64,000 nt of DNA from Pandoraea nosoerga (GTDB lineage Bacteria > Pseudomonadota > Gammaproteobacteria > Burkholderiales > Burkholderiaceae): NCBI RefSeq assembly GCF_902459585.1, contig NZ_CABPSC010000001.1, forward strand, positions 186,001 to 250,000. Direction: 5' to 3'. This document shows positions 35,684 through 45,301 of this stretch, in pieces; the stretch's first letter is position 1; each line of letters begins with the position of its first letter. A program made the translations under genes and the position numbers. The notes beneath the pieces are model-generated. The model was not told the origin of the DNA, did no database searches, and was given only the letters and a program-made list of their open reading frames with translations.

Positions 35684-37003
35684 ATGAAAGAGACAGCTAC
35701 ACTCAACGCCGAAATCGGCGCCAAGCCCCCCACCCCCGAAGAAGTCCGCAAGCGCGTGTTCGCGATCGTCGCTGCATCGTCGGGCAATCTGGTCGAGTGG
35801 TTCGACTTCTATATCTATGCGTTCTGCGCGATCTATTTCGCGCCGGCGTTCTTCCCCAGCTCGGATCCGACCGCGCAGCTACTCAACACGGCCGGCGTGT
35901 TCGCCGCGGGCTTTCTCATGCGCCCCATCGGCGGCTGGCTGTTCGGCCGTATTGCCGATCGCAACGGCCGCAAGAACTCGATGGTCATCTCGGTGATGAT
36001 GATGTGCTTCGGCTCGCTGCTCATCGCCGCGCTGCCCACGCACGCGAGCATCGGCAACTGGGCGCCCGCGCTGCTGCTCTTGGCGCGTCTGCTGCAAGGC
36101 CTGTCGGTCGGCGGCGAGTACGGCACCACGGCCACTTACATGAGTGAAGTGGCGCTCAAGGGCCGCCGCGGCTTCTTCTCGTCGTTCCAGTACGTCACCC
36201 TCATCGGCGGCCAGCTACTCGCCGTGCTGGTGGTCGTGATTCTCCAGCAACTGCTGGACGAGGCCGAACTCAAGGCATGGGGCTGGCGCATTCCGTTCGT
36301 GGTCGGCGCGATCACGGCCGTGGTCGCGCTGCTGCTGCGTCGCACGCTGCACGAAACGTCGACGACGGCGAGCCGCACCAATCGCGAAGCCGGTACGCTC
36401 GCGGGCCTGTTCCGCCATCATAAGGCGGCGTTCTTCACGGTGCTGGGCTATACCGCGGGCGGCTCGCTGATCTTCTACACGTTCACGACGTACATGCAGA
36501 AGTACCTGGTCAACACGGCCGGCATGCCGATCAAGACGGCCAGCTACGTCATGACGGGCTGTCTGTTCGTGTACATGTGCATGCAGCCGCTCTTTGGCAT
36601 GCTCTCGGACCGCATCAGCCGCCGCAACAACATGCTGCTCTTCGGCGCGCTCGGCGCGATCGCCACGGTGCCGATCCTCACCGCGCTCAAGACCGTGCAC
36701 AGCCCGGTCGTCGCCTTCGTGCTGATCTGCGTGGCGCTGGCGATCGTGAGCTTCTACACGTCGATCAGCGGCATCGTGAAGGCCGAGATGTTCCCGACGG
36801 AAGTGCGCGCCCTGGGCGTGGGTCTGGCCTACGCCGTCGCCAATGCGATCTTCGGCGGTTCGGCCGAATACGTGGCGCTGGGGCTGAAGAAGGCCGGCAT
36901 GGAGCCGACGTTCTACTGGTATGTCACCGGCATGATGGTGATCGCATTCCTCGTGAGTCTGCGTCTGCCGCGCGAAGCCAGGTATCTGCATCACGAACAC
37001 TGA
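35684..37003 (+). CDS. MFS transporter, metabolite:H+ symporter (MHS) family
   Basis: A 439-residue, 12-helix permease of the alpha-ketoglutarate/dicarboxylate permease type. It has [20 protein letters not shown] in helix 1, [13 protein letters not shown] in loop 2-3 and [19 protein letters not shown]. The start is uncertain: ATG 35684 gives normal family length, but an in-frame ATG at 35618, nearer the candidate promoter, would add 22 residues. Neither has a good Shine-Dalgarno. Its position opposite the hydroxyacid dehydrogenase-GntR pair suggests uptake of the corresponding organic acid. Confidence 0.88.
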   Translation: MKETATLNAEIGAKPPTPEEVRKRVFAIVAASSGNLVEWFDFYIYAFCAIYFAPAFFPSSDPTAQLLNTAGVFAAGFLMRPIGGWLFGRIADRNGRKNSMVISVMMMCFGSLLIAALPTHASIGNWAPALLLLARLLQGLSVGGEYGTTATYMSEVALKGRRGFFSSFQYVTLIGGQLLAVLVVVILQQLLDEAELKAWGWRIPFVVGAITAVVALLLRRTLHETSTTASRTNREAGTLAGLFRHHKAAFFTVLGYTAGGSLIFYTFTTYMQKYLVNTAGMPIKTASYVMTGCLFVYMCMQPLFGMLSDRISRRNNMLLFGALGAIATVPILTALKTVHSPVVAFVLICVALAIVSFYTSISGIVKAEMFPTEVRALGVGLAYAVANAIFGGSAEYVALGLKKAGMEPTFYWYVTGMMVIAFLVSLRLPREARYLHHEH

Positions 37004-37060
37004 TCGTGACGGCCGGGCGGCAAGGCGCATGGCCGAGCCTGCCCGGCGAGCGCGCGGGCG

Positions 37061-37969
37061 TCAGGCGTCGTCCCCCGAGGCCTGGCGCGTGCTCTGCCAG
37101 ATCGCGTCGAGCACCGGATGCGGTTGATGGCGGCGGCGGTACAGCGCAATGTCGAAGCCGATCTGCCAGTCCTTGCCGCCGACGATGGCGAGCGTGCCGC
37201 ACGCGACGTCGTCCGCCACGAGGCGCTGCGGCAGCCAGGCAATGCCGGCGCCGCGGCGCGCCATTGCGAGAATCGCCTCATACGAATCGGCCTGATAGAC
37301 GGGCCTGAGCGTGGGCCGGTTCGGCATTTCGGCGAGGTGGCGCGCGAGCACCGCGCGCAGTGTGAGCGTGCGCGTGAACGCCAGCCATGGAATCGGCGTC
37401 GGCCCGGCCGCCAGCCGGTATTTGGCGCGTCCCTGGGCGTCGAGGGCGCTGACCGGCACCAGCACCTCGCGCGCCACGCTCAACCAGTCGAAACGGTCCT
37501 GATCGATGAGCAGCCGCGTGTGCGCGCTGGAATAGACAATCAGCAGATCGACTTCGCCGGCGGCGAGCCGCAAAATCGCCTGCTCCGCGCCGCCGGTGGA
37601 CAGCGTGGCGGTGAAGGCGCCGATGCGCGCCACGGTTTGGTCGTACCAGTCCGGGAAAAACGTGGCGGCGAGCGTGCGGCCCGTGGCGATCTTCAGGTTG
37701 TTTTCGAGCGTGGGCGCGGCGTCCTGCAATTGGGTGCGGGCGCTGTGAAGGATGTCGAGCGCGTTGGTGGCCGCGTCGAGAAAGACGGTGCCGGCGGCGG
37801 TGAGCTCGAGCGGCTTCGTGCGCTCGATGAGCCGGGTGCCGACCCATTCTTCCAGCGCGCGAATGCGCCGGCCGAAGGCCGGATGCGTGACGAAGCGATT
37901 CTCGGCCGCCCGCGTGAAACTGCGCGTGCGTGCGAGTTCGACGAAGTCTTCAAGCCATCGCAGTTGCAT
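37061..37969 (-). CDS. LysR-family transcriptional regulator
   Basis: A 302-residue LTTR with the N-terminal helix-turn-helix (MQLRWLEDFVELARTRSFTR, then AAENRFVTHPAFGRRIRALE) and a two-lobed effector domain. The HTH has THPAFG where most LTTRs have TQ(P/S)A(V/L)S, a less common but known variant. It stands between the MHS transporter (convergent) and ruvA, with no divergent partner, so its target is not obvious. It starts 147 bases downstream of ruvA on the same strand. Confidence 0.9.
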   Translation of the reverse strand: MQLRWLEDFVELARTRSFTRAAENRFVTHPAFGRRIRALEEWVGTRLIERTKPLELTAAGTVFLDAATNALDILHSARTQLQDAAPTLENNLKIATGRTLAATFFPDWYDQTVARIGAFTATLSTGGAEQAILRLAAGEVDLLIVYSSAHTRLLIDQDRFDWLSVAREVLVPVSALDAQGRAKYRLAAGPTPIPWLAFTRTLTLRAVLARHLAEMPNRPTLRPVYQADSYEAILAMARRGAGIAWLPQRLVADDVACGTLAIVGGKDWQIGFDIALYRRRHQPHPVLDAIWQSTRQASGDDA

Positions 37970-38116
37970 GCCGTCTCCCCACCGCTCCCCCTGCCGCCGT
38001 ATTGCGCATGGCCCTCGGCGCGCCGCGCCTGCCATACCCTTTCGGCCCGCAGTGGCGGCCACATTCGGTTGCGCTTACCGTTGCGCTTCCGGTCTCGCCC
38101 TTCGCCCGCACTCGCG

Positions 38117-38698
38117 TCAAGCCTTGGAAAGCGACTTGAGCGCATGCTTGATGCCGTCCGACACGCTCGTGCCTTCGGGCACGGTCTTGACGGCCGCGAT
38201 CGCTTCCTTGTCGGAATAACCCAACGCGAGCAGTGCGTTGACGACGTCGCTCTTGTGATCATGCGGCGTCGCCGCGCCCGGCACGGTGCCCAGTTGTGCG
38301 CCGAGCTTGCCCTTGAGTTCGAGCAGTAGTCGCTCGGCCGTCTTCTTGCCGATGCCCGGGATCTTGGTGAGGCGCCCCGATTCCTGCAGCGTCACGGCCT
38401 GCGCGATGTCGGCCACGCTCATGCCGGAGAGGATGGCGAGAGCCGTGCGTGCGCCCACGCCGGAGATCTTGAGCAGTTCGCGAAAGGTGTTGCGTTCGTC
38501 GGGCGAGCCAAAGCCGAAGAGCAGCTGCGCGTCTTCGCGCACGATGAACTGGGTGAGCAACGTCACGCGCTCGCCCACGTTGGGCAGGTTGAAGAAGGTG
38601 CTCATGGGCACCGAAATTTCGTAGCCCACGCCCTGGCAATCGACCAGGATGTGCGGCGGGTTCTTTTCCAGCAACGTGCCGGAGATGCGGCCAATCAT
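38117..38698 (-). CDS. ruvA: Holliday junction branch migration protein RuvA
   Basis: A 193-residue RuvA, full length. Domain I starts [20 protein letters not shown]. The two helix-hairpin-helix motifs of domain II are [16 protein letters not shown] and [19 protein letters not shown], which bind DNA backbone. Domain III (from about residue 145; [19 protein letters not shown]) contacts RuvB. RuvA tetramers hold Holliday junctions for RuvB-driven branch migration. Here neither ruvB nor ruvC is adjacent: LysR genes lie on both sides, both on the same strand as ruvA. Confidence 0.97.
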   Translation of the reverse strand: MIGRISGTLLEKNPPHILVDCQGVGYEISVPMSTFFNLPNVGERVTLLTQFIVREDAQLLFGFGSPDERNTFRELLKISGVGARTALAILSGMSVADIAQAVTLQESGRLTKIPGIGKKTAERLLLELKGKLGAQLGTVPGAATPHDHKSDVVNALLALGYSDKEAIAAVKTVPEGTSVSDGIKHALKSLSKA

Positions 38699-38792
38699 TG
38701 ACGCCCCGAGAGAGTGACTTCGACAGGCGGCAAGTGTAGCAAACGGCGACGTGGCGGCGCGCTCGGGCAGGTCGCCGCGCCGCCACGGGGGC

Positions 38793-39743
38793 TCACCCCT
38801 GCCCTTCGACGCCCGCGACGGCGTCCCCGGTCGATCGCGTGGCCGCCGCGCGCAGGCACTCGAGCGCCGCCGCGACGGCCGCGCGGTTGGCGCCATCGTC
38901 GCGCCAGTACATCGAGATCGCACCGAAGCCAGCCAGACGCAGCGGCACGATGCGCAGCGCGCCGAGCGCTTCGAGCCGTCGAGCGGTTCGGTGCGAGGCC
39001 AGACCGATCATGTCGCTGTTGTTGAGCAGCGTGAGATTGAGAATCGTCGAATTCGATTCGACCGTGTCGTTCGGCAGCGGGTATCCCGCCTCACCGAGTG
39101 CTGCCTCCAGCGCGTTGCGAATCGGCGTGCCGCGCGGCCACACCACCCACCGATAACGATGAATGTCCGGCCAGTCGACGCTGGCGAGCGAGAAGACGGG
39201 GTGCCGGGCGCGGGCGACGAAGTGCAGCGGCTCCAGATACAGCGCCTCGGCGCGCACGTTGCGATCCTGCAGTTCCGGCGCCGAGCGCCCCACGACGATG
39301 TCGATCTCGCTGTGCGCGAGCTGGTTCATCAGCCGGTCCATGGTGTTTTCGATGACACGCGCCTGCACGCGCGGCATGCGCTGGAGCAACAGCAGCACCG
39401 CGAGCGGCACAGTGTCCGCGGAGGACGCGCCCGACGTGCCGATCGCCACCAGCCCGCTGCCACCCTCGCGCATGGCGTCGAGATCGTCACGGGCCGTGTC
39501 GAGCTGCGCCTCGATGCGCCGGGCGTGCTCGATCAGGGCTTCCCCGTAGACCGTGGGGCGCAGGCCGCGCGCCTGACGCTCGAACAACGGCAGGCCGATA
39601 TCGTCCTCCAGGTCCTTGAGCCACTTCGACAAACCGGGCTGCGTCGTATTGAGCAAAGCCGCGGATTGGCTCATGTTGCCGGTCTCGGCAAGGGTCAGCA
39701 GCATCTGCAGATTGCGCAGACGCAGGCGGTGGGTCCAGTCCAT
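38793..39743 (-). CDS. LysR-family regulator of the gentisate operon
   Basis: A 316-residue LTTR with [23 protein letters not shown] and [20 protein letters not shown], followed by the effector-binding domain. It is transcribed away from the gentisate 1,2-dioxygenase gene, the usual arrangement for a pathway activator. A 24-bp palindrome in the shared 189-bp promoter region (39786-39809) lies 42 bases before its own start, so it probably also controls its own synthesis. The inducer is probably gentisate or 3-hydroxybenzoate, by inference. Confidence 0.9.
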   Translation of the reverse strand: MDWTHRLRLRNLQMLLTLAETGNMSQSAALLNTTQPGLSKWLKDLEDDIGLPLFERQARGLRPTVYGEALIEHARRIEAQLDTARDDLDAMREGGSGLVAIGTSGASSADTVPLAVLLLLQRMPRVQARVIENTMDRLMNQLAHSEIDIVVGRSAPELQDRNVRAEALYLEPLHFVARARHPVFSLASVDWPDIHRYRWVVWPRGTPIRNALEAALGEAGYPLPNDTVESNSTILNLTLLNNSDMIGLASHRTARRLEALGALRIVPLRLAGFGAISMYWRDDGANRAAVAAALECLRAAATRSTGDAVAGVEGQG

Positions 39744-39785
39744 GCGCGCTCTCCGGGCACCCGGGGATGCCTTTCAGATCGGTCG

Positions 39786-39854
39786 ATCCATACGATTTTT
39801 CGTATGGATTCGATGATTTTTTCATTTCAAAGATTATGTCTCGCCGAGTATAAC
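39786..39854 (+). promoter_or_regulatory. LysR-type palindrome and promoter of the gentisate operon
   Basis: ATCCATACGA (39786-39795) and TCGTATGGAT (39800-39809) are perfect 10-bp arms around TTTT. TATAAC (39849-39854) is a plausible -10 with weak TTCAAA (39826-39831) 17 bases before it, placing the start near 39861. The palindrome centre then falls at about -63, the normal LTTR recognition-site position. Confidence 0.65.
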
Positions 39855-39906
39855 GCTATCCATAGATCAGCCGGCGGCCCGTTTCCCGGGCCACCCGACT
39901 TCATAA

Positions 39907-39926
39907 CCATACGGAGCCATACGGAG
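39907..39926 (+). repeat. Tandem 10-bp repeat carrying the LysR half-site and the Shine-Dalgarno
   Basis: CCATACGGAG occurs twice head to tail. It contains CCATACG, the half-site of the upstream palindrome (39788-39794), and the second copy supplies the GGAG used as ribosome-binding site 6 bases before the dioxygenase ATG. Confidence 0.75.
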
Positions 39927-39932
39927 ACACGC

Positions 39933-40970
39933 ATGTCCGAACGCGCCCCCAGCGCCGAGCGCGCTGCCTACTACGAACACATTGGCCGCAACCACATGGC
40001 CCCGCTGTGGGAATCGCTGCATAGCCTCGTGCCGCCCCAGCCGCGCCCGCGCGTGGTGCCGGCGATCTGGAAATACCGCGAGGTGCGCCCGCTGGTGATG
40101 GAAGCGGGCAATGTGATCAGCGCCGAAGAGGCCGTGCGCCGCGTGCTCATCCTGCAAAATCCGGGCACGCCAGGCTCGTCGAGCATCACCGGCTCGCTCT
40201 ATGCGGGCCTGCAACTGATCCTGCCGGGCGAGATCGCGCCGAGCCACCGTCACACGCAATCGGCCCTGCGCTTCATCGTGGAAGGGCGCGGCGCATGGAC
40301 CGCCGTGGACGGCGAGCGCACGACCATGGCGCCGGGCGACTTCATCATCACGCCGTCGTGGACCTGGCACGACCACGGCAACCCGGCCGACGGCGAGCCG
40401 GTCGTGTGGCTCGACGGCCTCGACATTCCGCTCGTGCAGTACTTCGACGCCGGCTTCGCCGAGAACTACCCGCAGGCGCAGCAACCGGTGCAGCGCCCCG
40501 AAGGCGACAGCTTCGCGCGCTACGGCTTCAACATGCTGCCGGTGCATCACAAGGTCAGCGACCCGACCTCGCCCATCTTCAGCTACCCGTATGCCCGCTC
40601 GCGCGAAGCGCTCGACACGCTGTACCGCAACGGTGAACTCGATCCGTGGGACGGCATCAAGCTGCGCTACGTCAACCCGGCCACCGGCGGCTGGCCGATG
40701 CCGACGATGGCCACGTTCATGCAATACCTGCCCGCCGGGTTCCAGGGCAAGACCTATCGCAGCACCGACGCGACGGTGTTCTCGGTCGTGGAAGGCCGCG
40801 GCACGGTGCGCATCGGCGACGAGGTGTTCCAGTTCGAGCCGCGCGACCACTTCGTCGTGCCGTCGTGGGCGCCGGTGCAGCTCGCTGCGCTCGAAGACGC
40901 GGTGCTGTTCAGCTACTCGGACCGCCCGGTGCTCGCCGCGCTGAACCTGCTGCGGGAGTCGCGCACCTGA
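39933..40970 (+). CDS. Gentisate 1,2-dioxygenase
   Basis: A 345-residue bicupin that opens the ring of gentisate (2,5-dihydroxybenzoate) to maleylpyruvate using Fe(II) and oxygen. The N-terminal cupin holds the metal histidines His105 and His107 in [18 protein letters not shown], and the third is in [11 protein letters not shown]. The second cupin ([18 protein letters not shown]) is the non-catalytic copy. Length and motifs match NagI/GtdA/MhbD-type enzymes. The gene starts a divergent operon opposite a LysR regulator and is followed by the next two pathway enzymes in order. Confidence 0.95.
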   Translation: MSERAPSAERAAYYEHIGRNHMAPLWESLHSLVPPQPRPRVVPAIWKYREVRPLVMEAGNVISAEEAVRRVLILQNPGTPGSSSITGSLYAGLQLILPGEIAPSHRHTQSALRFIVEGRGAWTAVDGERTTMAPGDFIITPSWTWHDHGNPADGEPVVWLDGLDIPLVQYFDAGFAENYPQAQQPVQRPEGDSFARYGFNMLPVHHKVSDPTSPIFSYPYARSREALDTLYRNGELDPWDGIKLRYVNPATGGWPMPTMATFMQYLPAGFQGKTYRSTDATVFSVVEGRGTVRIGDEVFQFEPRDHFVVPSWAPVQLAALEDAVLFSYSDRPVLAALNLLRESRT

Positions 40971-41119
40971 GCGCGGCCTCATTGCCCGCCCATCGCGGGC
41001 CCGACGAACGCAACGAACGCAACGGACACCACGAACGCCTTCGCTTCATTCATTCACGAACCGGCGTCGCCCCGCATCGGCGACGCCCCAACGTTTCCCT
41101 TTTAGTCGAGTCAAACACC

Positions 41120-41818
41120 ATGTCCTTCGTCTTCGCTCCACCCGCCACCGTCGCCATTCCCGTTGCCGGCAGCAACGACCAGTTCGCCGTGCGCCGCGTG
41201 TACTGCGTCGGCCGCAACTACGCCGCCCACGCGCGCGAGATGGGCTTCGATCCGGACCGCGAGCCGCCGTTCTTCTTCTGCAAGCCGGCCGACGCCGTGC
41301 TCCCCGTCGCCTACGGCGACACGCTGACGCTGAAGTATCCGGCCCAGACGAACAACTACCACTACGAGGCCGAACTGGTGGCCGCGATCGGCAAGGCCGG
41401 CTCCGACATCCCGCTCGAGCAGGCGCTCGAGCACGTCTGGGGCTACGCGGTCGGGCTCGACATGACGCGCCGCGATCTGCAGATGAAGATGCGCGAGATG
41501 GGCCGGCCGTGGGAAATCGGCAAGGCCTTCGACGCGTCGGCGCCCATCGGCCCGATCCATCCCGCCTCGGTCGTCGGCCACATCGAAAAGGCCGCGATCT
41601 CGCTCACGGTCGATGGCGTGCAAAAGCAAAAGAGCGACATCACGCATCTGATCTGGTCGGTCGCGGAAACCGTGTCGTATCTATCGCAGTTCTTCCGCCT
41701 GGAGCCGGGCGATCTGATCTACACCGGCACGCCCGAGGGCGTGGGCCCGGTCAAGGCCGGCGAGACGATGGTCACGGCAGTCGAAGGGCTCGGCGAAATC
41801 AAGGTGCGCGTGGTCTGA
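41120..41818 (+). CDS. Fumarylpyruvate hydrolase (FAH family)
   Basis: A 232-residue fumarylacetoacetate-hydrolase-fold enzyme that splits fumarylpyruvate into fumarate and pyruvate, the last step of the gentisate pathway. YCVGRNYAAHAREMG, the metal-binding YHYEAELVAAIG and GLDMTRRDLQ, and the C-terminal DLIYTGTPEGVGPVKAGE are all typical of NagK/XlnF-type proteins. It is followed 7 bases later by the isomerase gene, which acts just before it in the pathway. Confidence 0.93.
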   Translation: MSFVFAPPATVAIPVAGSNDQFAVRRVYCVGRNYAAHAREMGFDPDREPPFFFCKPADAVLPVAYGDTLTLKYPAQTNNYHYEAELVAAIGKAGSDIPLEQALEHVWGYAVGLDMTRRDLQMKMREMGRPWEIGKAFDASAPIGPIHPASVVGHIEKAAISLTVDGVQKQKSDITHLIWSVAETVSYLSQFFRLEPGDLIYTGTPEGVGPVKAGETMVTAVEGLGEIKVRVV

Positions 41819-41825
41819 GGTCGTC

Positions 41826-42467
41826 ATGCAGCTCTACAGCTTCTTCAACAGTTCGACGTCGTACCGCGTGCGCATCGCGCTTGCGCTCAAGGGACTGGCG
41901 TTCGACACGATCCCGGTGAACATTCGCTTGGGCGAGCATCGGGCCAGCACTTACGTCGACGAAGTGAACCCGTCGGCGGCCGTGCCCGCGCTCGTCGACG
42001 GCGAGATGACGCTGGGCCAGTCGCTGGCGATCCTCGACTACCTCGACGTGAAGTATCCGCAGGTGCGTCTGGTGCCGCAGGACACCGAAGCGCGCGCCCG
42101 CGTGCTCGAGCTGTCGATGCTCGTCAGTTGCGATATTCACCCGGTCAACAACCTGCGCGTCCTGAAGTACCTGCAAGGCCCGCTGGCGCTCACGGCCGCG
42201 CAGAAAGACGCGTGGTATCGGCACTGGGTCGCTGAGGGCATGGCCGGCGTGGAGCGCCTGCTCGACAAGCACGGCCAGGGCCCGTGGTGCTTCGGCGAGG
42301 CGCCCACGCTCGCCGACATCTGCCTCGTCCCGCAGATCGCCAACGCCCGGCGCATGGGGTGCGACCTGTCGGCCTACCCGAAGGCGATGGCGGTGTTCGA
42401 GCACGCGTCGGCGCATCCGGCCTTCCGCGCGGCCGCCCCCGACCATCAGCCGGACTACACGGCGTAA
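41826..42467 (+). CDS. Zeta-class GST-type maleylpyruvate isomerase
   Basis: A 213-residue zeta-class glutathione transferase that isomerises maleylpyruvate to fumarylpyruvate with glutathione as cofactor. The N-terminal SSTSYRVRIALALKGL contains the Ser-Ser-Cys/Ser-type active site of the zeta class, here SSTS with no Cys. Residues NPSAAVPALVDGE and QSLAILDYLD follow. By context it is NagL-like maleylpyruvate isomerase rather than maleylacetoacetate isomerase, because no homogentisate genes are nearby. Confidence 0.92.
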   Translation: MQLYSFFNSSTSYRVRIALALKGLAFDTIPVNIRLGEHRASTYVDEVNPSAAVPALVDGEMTLGQSLAILDYLDVKYPQVRLVPQDTEARARVLELSMLVSCDIHPVNNLRVLKYLQGPLALTAAQKDAWYRHWVAEGMAGVERLLDKHGQGPWCFGEAPTLADICLVPQIANARRMGCDLSAYPKAMAVFEHASAHPAFRAAAPDHQPDYTA

Positions 42468-42503
42468 TCCCGATTCACGGCTGGAAGGGCCGCAGGAGAC
42501 AAC

Positions 42504-43721
42504 ATGACACAAACCCATCAACCCAAGGCGCTCGTGGTCGGCGGCGGTATCGGCGGCCTCGCGGCCGCGCTGGCCCTCGCCAATCAGGGCGTGCGCATCG
42601 AACTGCTCGAGCAGGCCGAGACCATTGGCGAGATCGGCGCGGGCATTCAGCTCGCCGCCAATGCGTTCGCCGCGCTCGACGCGCTCGGCGTGGGGGAGGC
42701 GGCGCGCGCACGCTCGGTCTTCACCGACCACATCACGCTGCGCGACGCGATCGACCGCAGCGTGATCGCCGAGGTCGACGTGGGCGCCCCGTATCGCGAG
42801 CGCTTCGGCAACCCTTACGCTGTGATCCACCGCGCCGACATCCATCTGTCGATTCTCGAGGCGGTGCAGCGCAATCCGCTCATCCGGTTCCGCACCGCCA
42901 CGCGCGTCGTCTCGCTGGAGCAGGACGACGCCGGCGTGACGGTCGTCGACCAGCATGGCGAGCGCCATACGGCCGACGCCGTGATCGGCTGCGACGGCGT
43001 GAAGTCCGCCGTGCGCGCCGTGCTCATCGGCGACGAGCCGCGCGTGACGGGGCACGTGGTGTACCGCGCCGTGGTCGACGTCGAGAACATGCCGGAGGAC
43101 CTGCAGGTCAATGCGCCGGTGGTGTGGGCCGGCCCGCACTGCCACCTCGTGCACTACCCGCTGCGCGGCGGCAAGCAATACAACCTCGTGGTCACGTTCC
43201 ACAGCCGCGAGCAGGAAGTCTGGGGCGTGCGCGACGGCAGCAAGGAGGAAGTGCTGTCGTACTTCGAGGGCATCGACCCGCTGCCGCATCAGATGCTCGA
43301 CCGTCCGACGTCGTGGCGCCGCTGGGCCACCGCCGATCGCGACCCGGTCGCGCAGTGGAGTTTCGGCCGCGCGACGATTCTCGGCGACGCGGCGCACCCG
43401 ATGACGCAGTACATCGCGCAGGGCGCGTGCCAGGCGCTCGAAGACGCGGTCACGCTCGGCGCGGCGTATGCGGCGGCCAACGGCGATTTCGTCGACGCCT
43501 TCGGCCGATACGAACATGCGCGCATTCCCCGCACCGCGCGGGTGCTGTACGGCGCGCGCGACATGGGCCGCGTATATCACGCCAAGGGCGTGGATCGCTG
43601 GGTGCGTAATTCGCTGTGGAAAGGCCGAACGCAGACGCAGTTCTACGACGCGCTGCAATGGCTGCACGGATGGCGCGCCGAGCACTGCCTGTCGCAAACG
43701 CCCTGGCTGAGCGCCGAGTAA
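42504..43721 (+). CDS. 3-Hydroxybenzoate 6-hydroxylase (FAD monooxygenase)
   Basis: A 405-residue group A flavoprotein monooxygenase. The FAD motif VVGGGIGGLAAALALANQG is at about residues 11-29, the DG motif in VIGCDGVKSAVRAVLIG near 160, and the GD motif in ILGDAAHPMTQYIAQGACQA near 300. Family length and the gentisate genes upstream identify it as the enzyme that converts 3-hydroxybenzoate to gentisate with NADH and oxygen (MhbM/XlnD type). Salicylate 5-hydroxylases are multicomponent, so they are unlikely here. Confidence 0.92.
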   Translation: MTQTHQPKALVVGGGIGGLAAALALANQGVRIELLEQAETIGEIGAGIQLAANAFAALDALGVGEAARARSVFTDHITLRDAIDRSVIAEVDVGAPYRERFGNPYAVIHRADIHLSILEAVQRNPLIRFRTATRVVSLEQDDAGVTVVDQHGERHTADAVIGCDGVKSAVRAVLIGDEPRVTGHVVYRAVVDVENMPEDLQVNAPVVWAGPHCHLVHYPLRGGKQYNLVVTFHSREQEVWGVRDGSKEEVLSYFEGIDPLPHQMLDRPTSWRRWATADRDPVAQWSFGRATILGDAAHPMTQYIAQGACQALEDAVTLGAAYAAANGDFVDAFGRYEHARIPRTARVLYGARDMGRVYHAKGVDRWVRNSLWKGRTQTQFYDALQWLHGWRAEHCLSQTPWLSAE

Positions 43722-43957
43722 GCCCCCGCATCGCCACAGGATCACCACAAGAAAACCGGCAGCACGGAGCCGGTCGGACGGCAGCGCGGCGTGTGGGTAT
43801 GCGCCGCCGCGCTGCCGCCCGCCGCCCTGCCCGACATTGCGTCGCCTGTCGTCTGGCGCGCGCGGGCAGCGGCGGCCTCATCACGACAATCGCTGCAACG
43901 CAACCGCGACGCGGGCCCTGTGCCTCGCCGCGACTGGCACCTTCGAGGAGACAACCT

Positions 43958-45301
43958 ATGCCAGCCACCCCCATCAACGTGACGGCGTTCATCGACCGGC
44001 ATCGCATTTCGCCGTTCCAGGTGATGATCGTCGTCCTGTGCTTCCTGATCGTGGCCATCGACGGCTTCGACACGGCGGCCATCGGCTTCATCGCCCCAGC
44101 CATCCGCGCCGAGTGGTCGCTCACGCCGGCGCACCTCGCCCCGCTCTTCGGCGCGGGGCTCGCGGGCCTGATGGCGGGGGCATTCCTGTTCGGCCCGCTC
44201 GCCGACAAGTTCGGCCGCAAGTCGATCCTGGTCTTCTCCGTGATGTTCTTCGGACTGGCGAGTCTCGCCTCGGCGTTCTCGGCCGAGCTGTGGCAACTGA
44301 TTGCACTGCGCTTTCTCACCGGCCTCGGGCTGGGCGGCGCCATGCCCAATGCCATCACGCTCACGTCCGAGTACTGCCCGGACTCGCGCCGGTCGTTCCT
44401 CGTGACGACGATGTTCTGCGGCTTCACGCTCGGCTCGGCGCTGGGCGGTCTCGCGTCGGCCGGGCTGATCGACGCGTTTGGCTGGCGCTCGGTGCTGATC
44501 GTCGGCGGCGTGGTGCCGCTCGCGCTGGGCGTGGTCCTGATGCGTGCGCTGCCGGAGTCTGTGCGCTATCTCGTGATGGCGGGCAAGTCGCCGCAGCGCG
44601 TGGCCGCCGCGTTGCAGCGTATTGCCCCGCATGAGGATCTGCGCGGCGCGACGTTCAACATTGCATCGAAGCCGTCCACGACGTCGCCGGTGGGTCATCT
44701 GTTCAAGCCGGAGCTGCTGCGCGGCACGCTGCTGTTCTGGGTCACCTTCTTCATGAGCCTGCTCGTGATCTATCTGCTCTCGAGCTGGCTGCCGACGCTC
44801 CTGCGCACGAACGGACTGACGCTGCGCAACGCGGCCATCGTCACGGCCATGTTCCAGGTCGGCGGCACGCTGGGCGCCATCGTGCTGGGCTGGCTGATGG
44901 ATCGCTTCAATCCGCATTACGTCCTGGCCGGGGCCTACGTGCTGGCCGGCATCTGCATTGCGGCCGTGGGACCGCTGGCCAGCTCACCCGTGCTCGCGTC
45001 GGTGGCCGTGTTCTGGGCCGGCTTCTGCGTGTCCGGCGGGCAGGTCGGCGCGAATGCGCTGTCCGCGGAGTTCTATCCGACCGACTGCCGCGCGACAGGC
45101 GTGAGCTGGGCCAACGGCGTGGGACGTCTGGGCTCGGTGGTCGGCTCGGTGGGGGGCGCGTCCATGCTCGCGATGGGCTGGTCGATGCCGGCGCTGTTCG
45201 CCGCCATCGGCGTGCCGGCCGTACTCGCCGGCCTGACGATGCTCACGCTGGGCCGCTTGCGCCACCGTCAGGCGTCGCGCGCGCTGGAAATCGCGGCCTG
45301 A
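43958..45301 (+). CDS. AAHS-family aromatic acid:H+ symporter (probable 3-hydroxybenzoate uptake)
   Basis: A 447-residue, 12-helix MFS permease of the aromatic acid:H+ symporter family. It has the helix-1 signature AIDGFDTAAIGFIAPAIRAE, the loop GPLADKFGRKSIL and GLGLGGAMPNAITLTSEYCP. It closely resembles PcaK and the 3-hydroxybenzoate transporter MhbT. Operon position after the hydroxylase suggests 3-hydroxybenzoate as cargo. GAGGAG lies 7 bases before the ATG at 43958. The longer frame from 43616 is not the real start. Confidence 0.92.
   Translation: MPATPINVTAFIDRHRISPFQVMIVVLCFLIVAIDGFDTAAIGFIAPAIRAEWSLTPAHLAPLFGAGLAGLMAGAFLFGPLADKFGRKSILVFSVMFFGLASLASAFSAELWQLIALRFLTGLGLGGAMPNAITLTSEYCPDSRRSFLVTTMFCGFTLGSALGGLASAGLIDAFGWRSVLIVGGVVPLALGVVLMRALPESVRYLVMAGKSPQRVAAALQRIAPHEDLRGATFNIASKPSTTSPVGHLFKPELLRGTLLFWVTFFMSLLVIYLLSSWLPTLLRTNGLTLRNAAIVTAMFQVGGTLGAIVLGWLMDRFNPHYVLAGAYVLAGICIAAVGPLASSPVLASVAVFWAGFCVSGGQVGANALSAEFYPTDCRATGVSWANGVGRLGSVVGSVGGASMLAMGWSMPALFAAIGVPAVLAGLTMLTLGRLRHRQASRALEIAA

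Noticed and set aside
41799-43748. A 649-codon minus-strand frame opposite the isomerase and hydroxylase genes
   Set aside because: It mirrors two well-identified enzymes and has no signal, domain or Shine-Dalgarno of its own.
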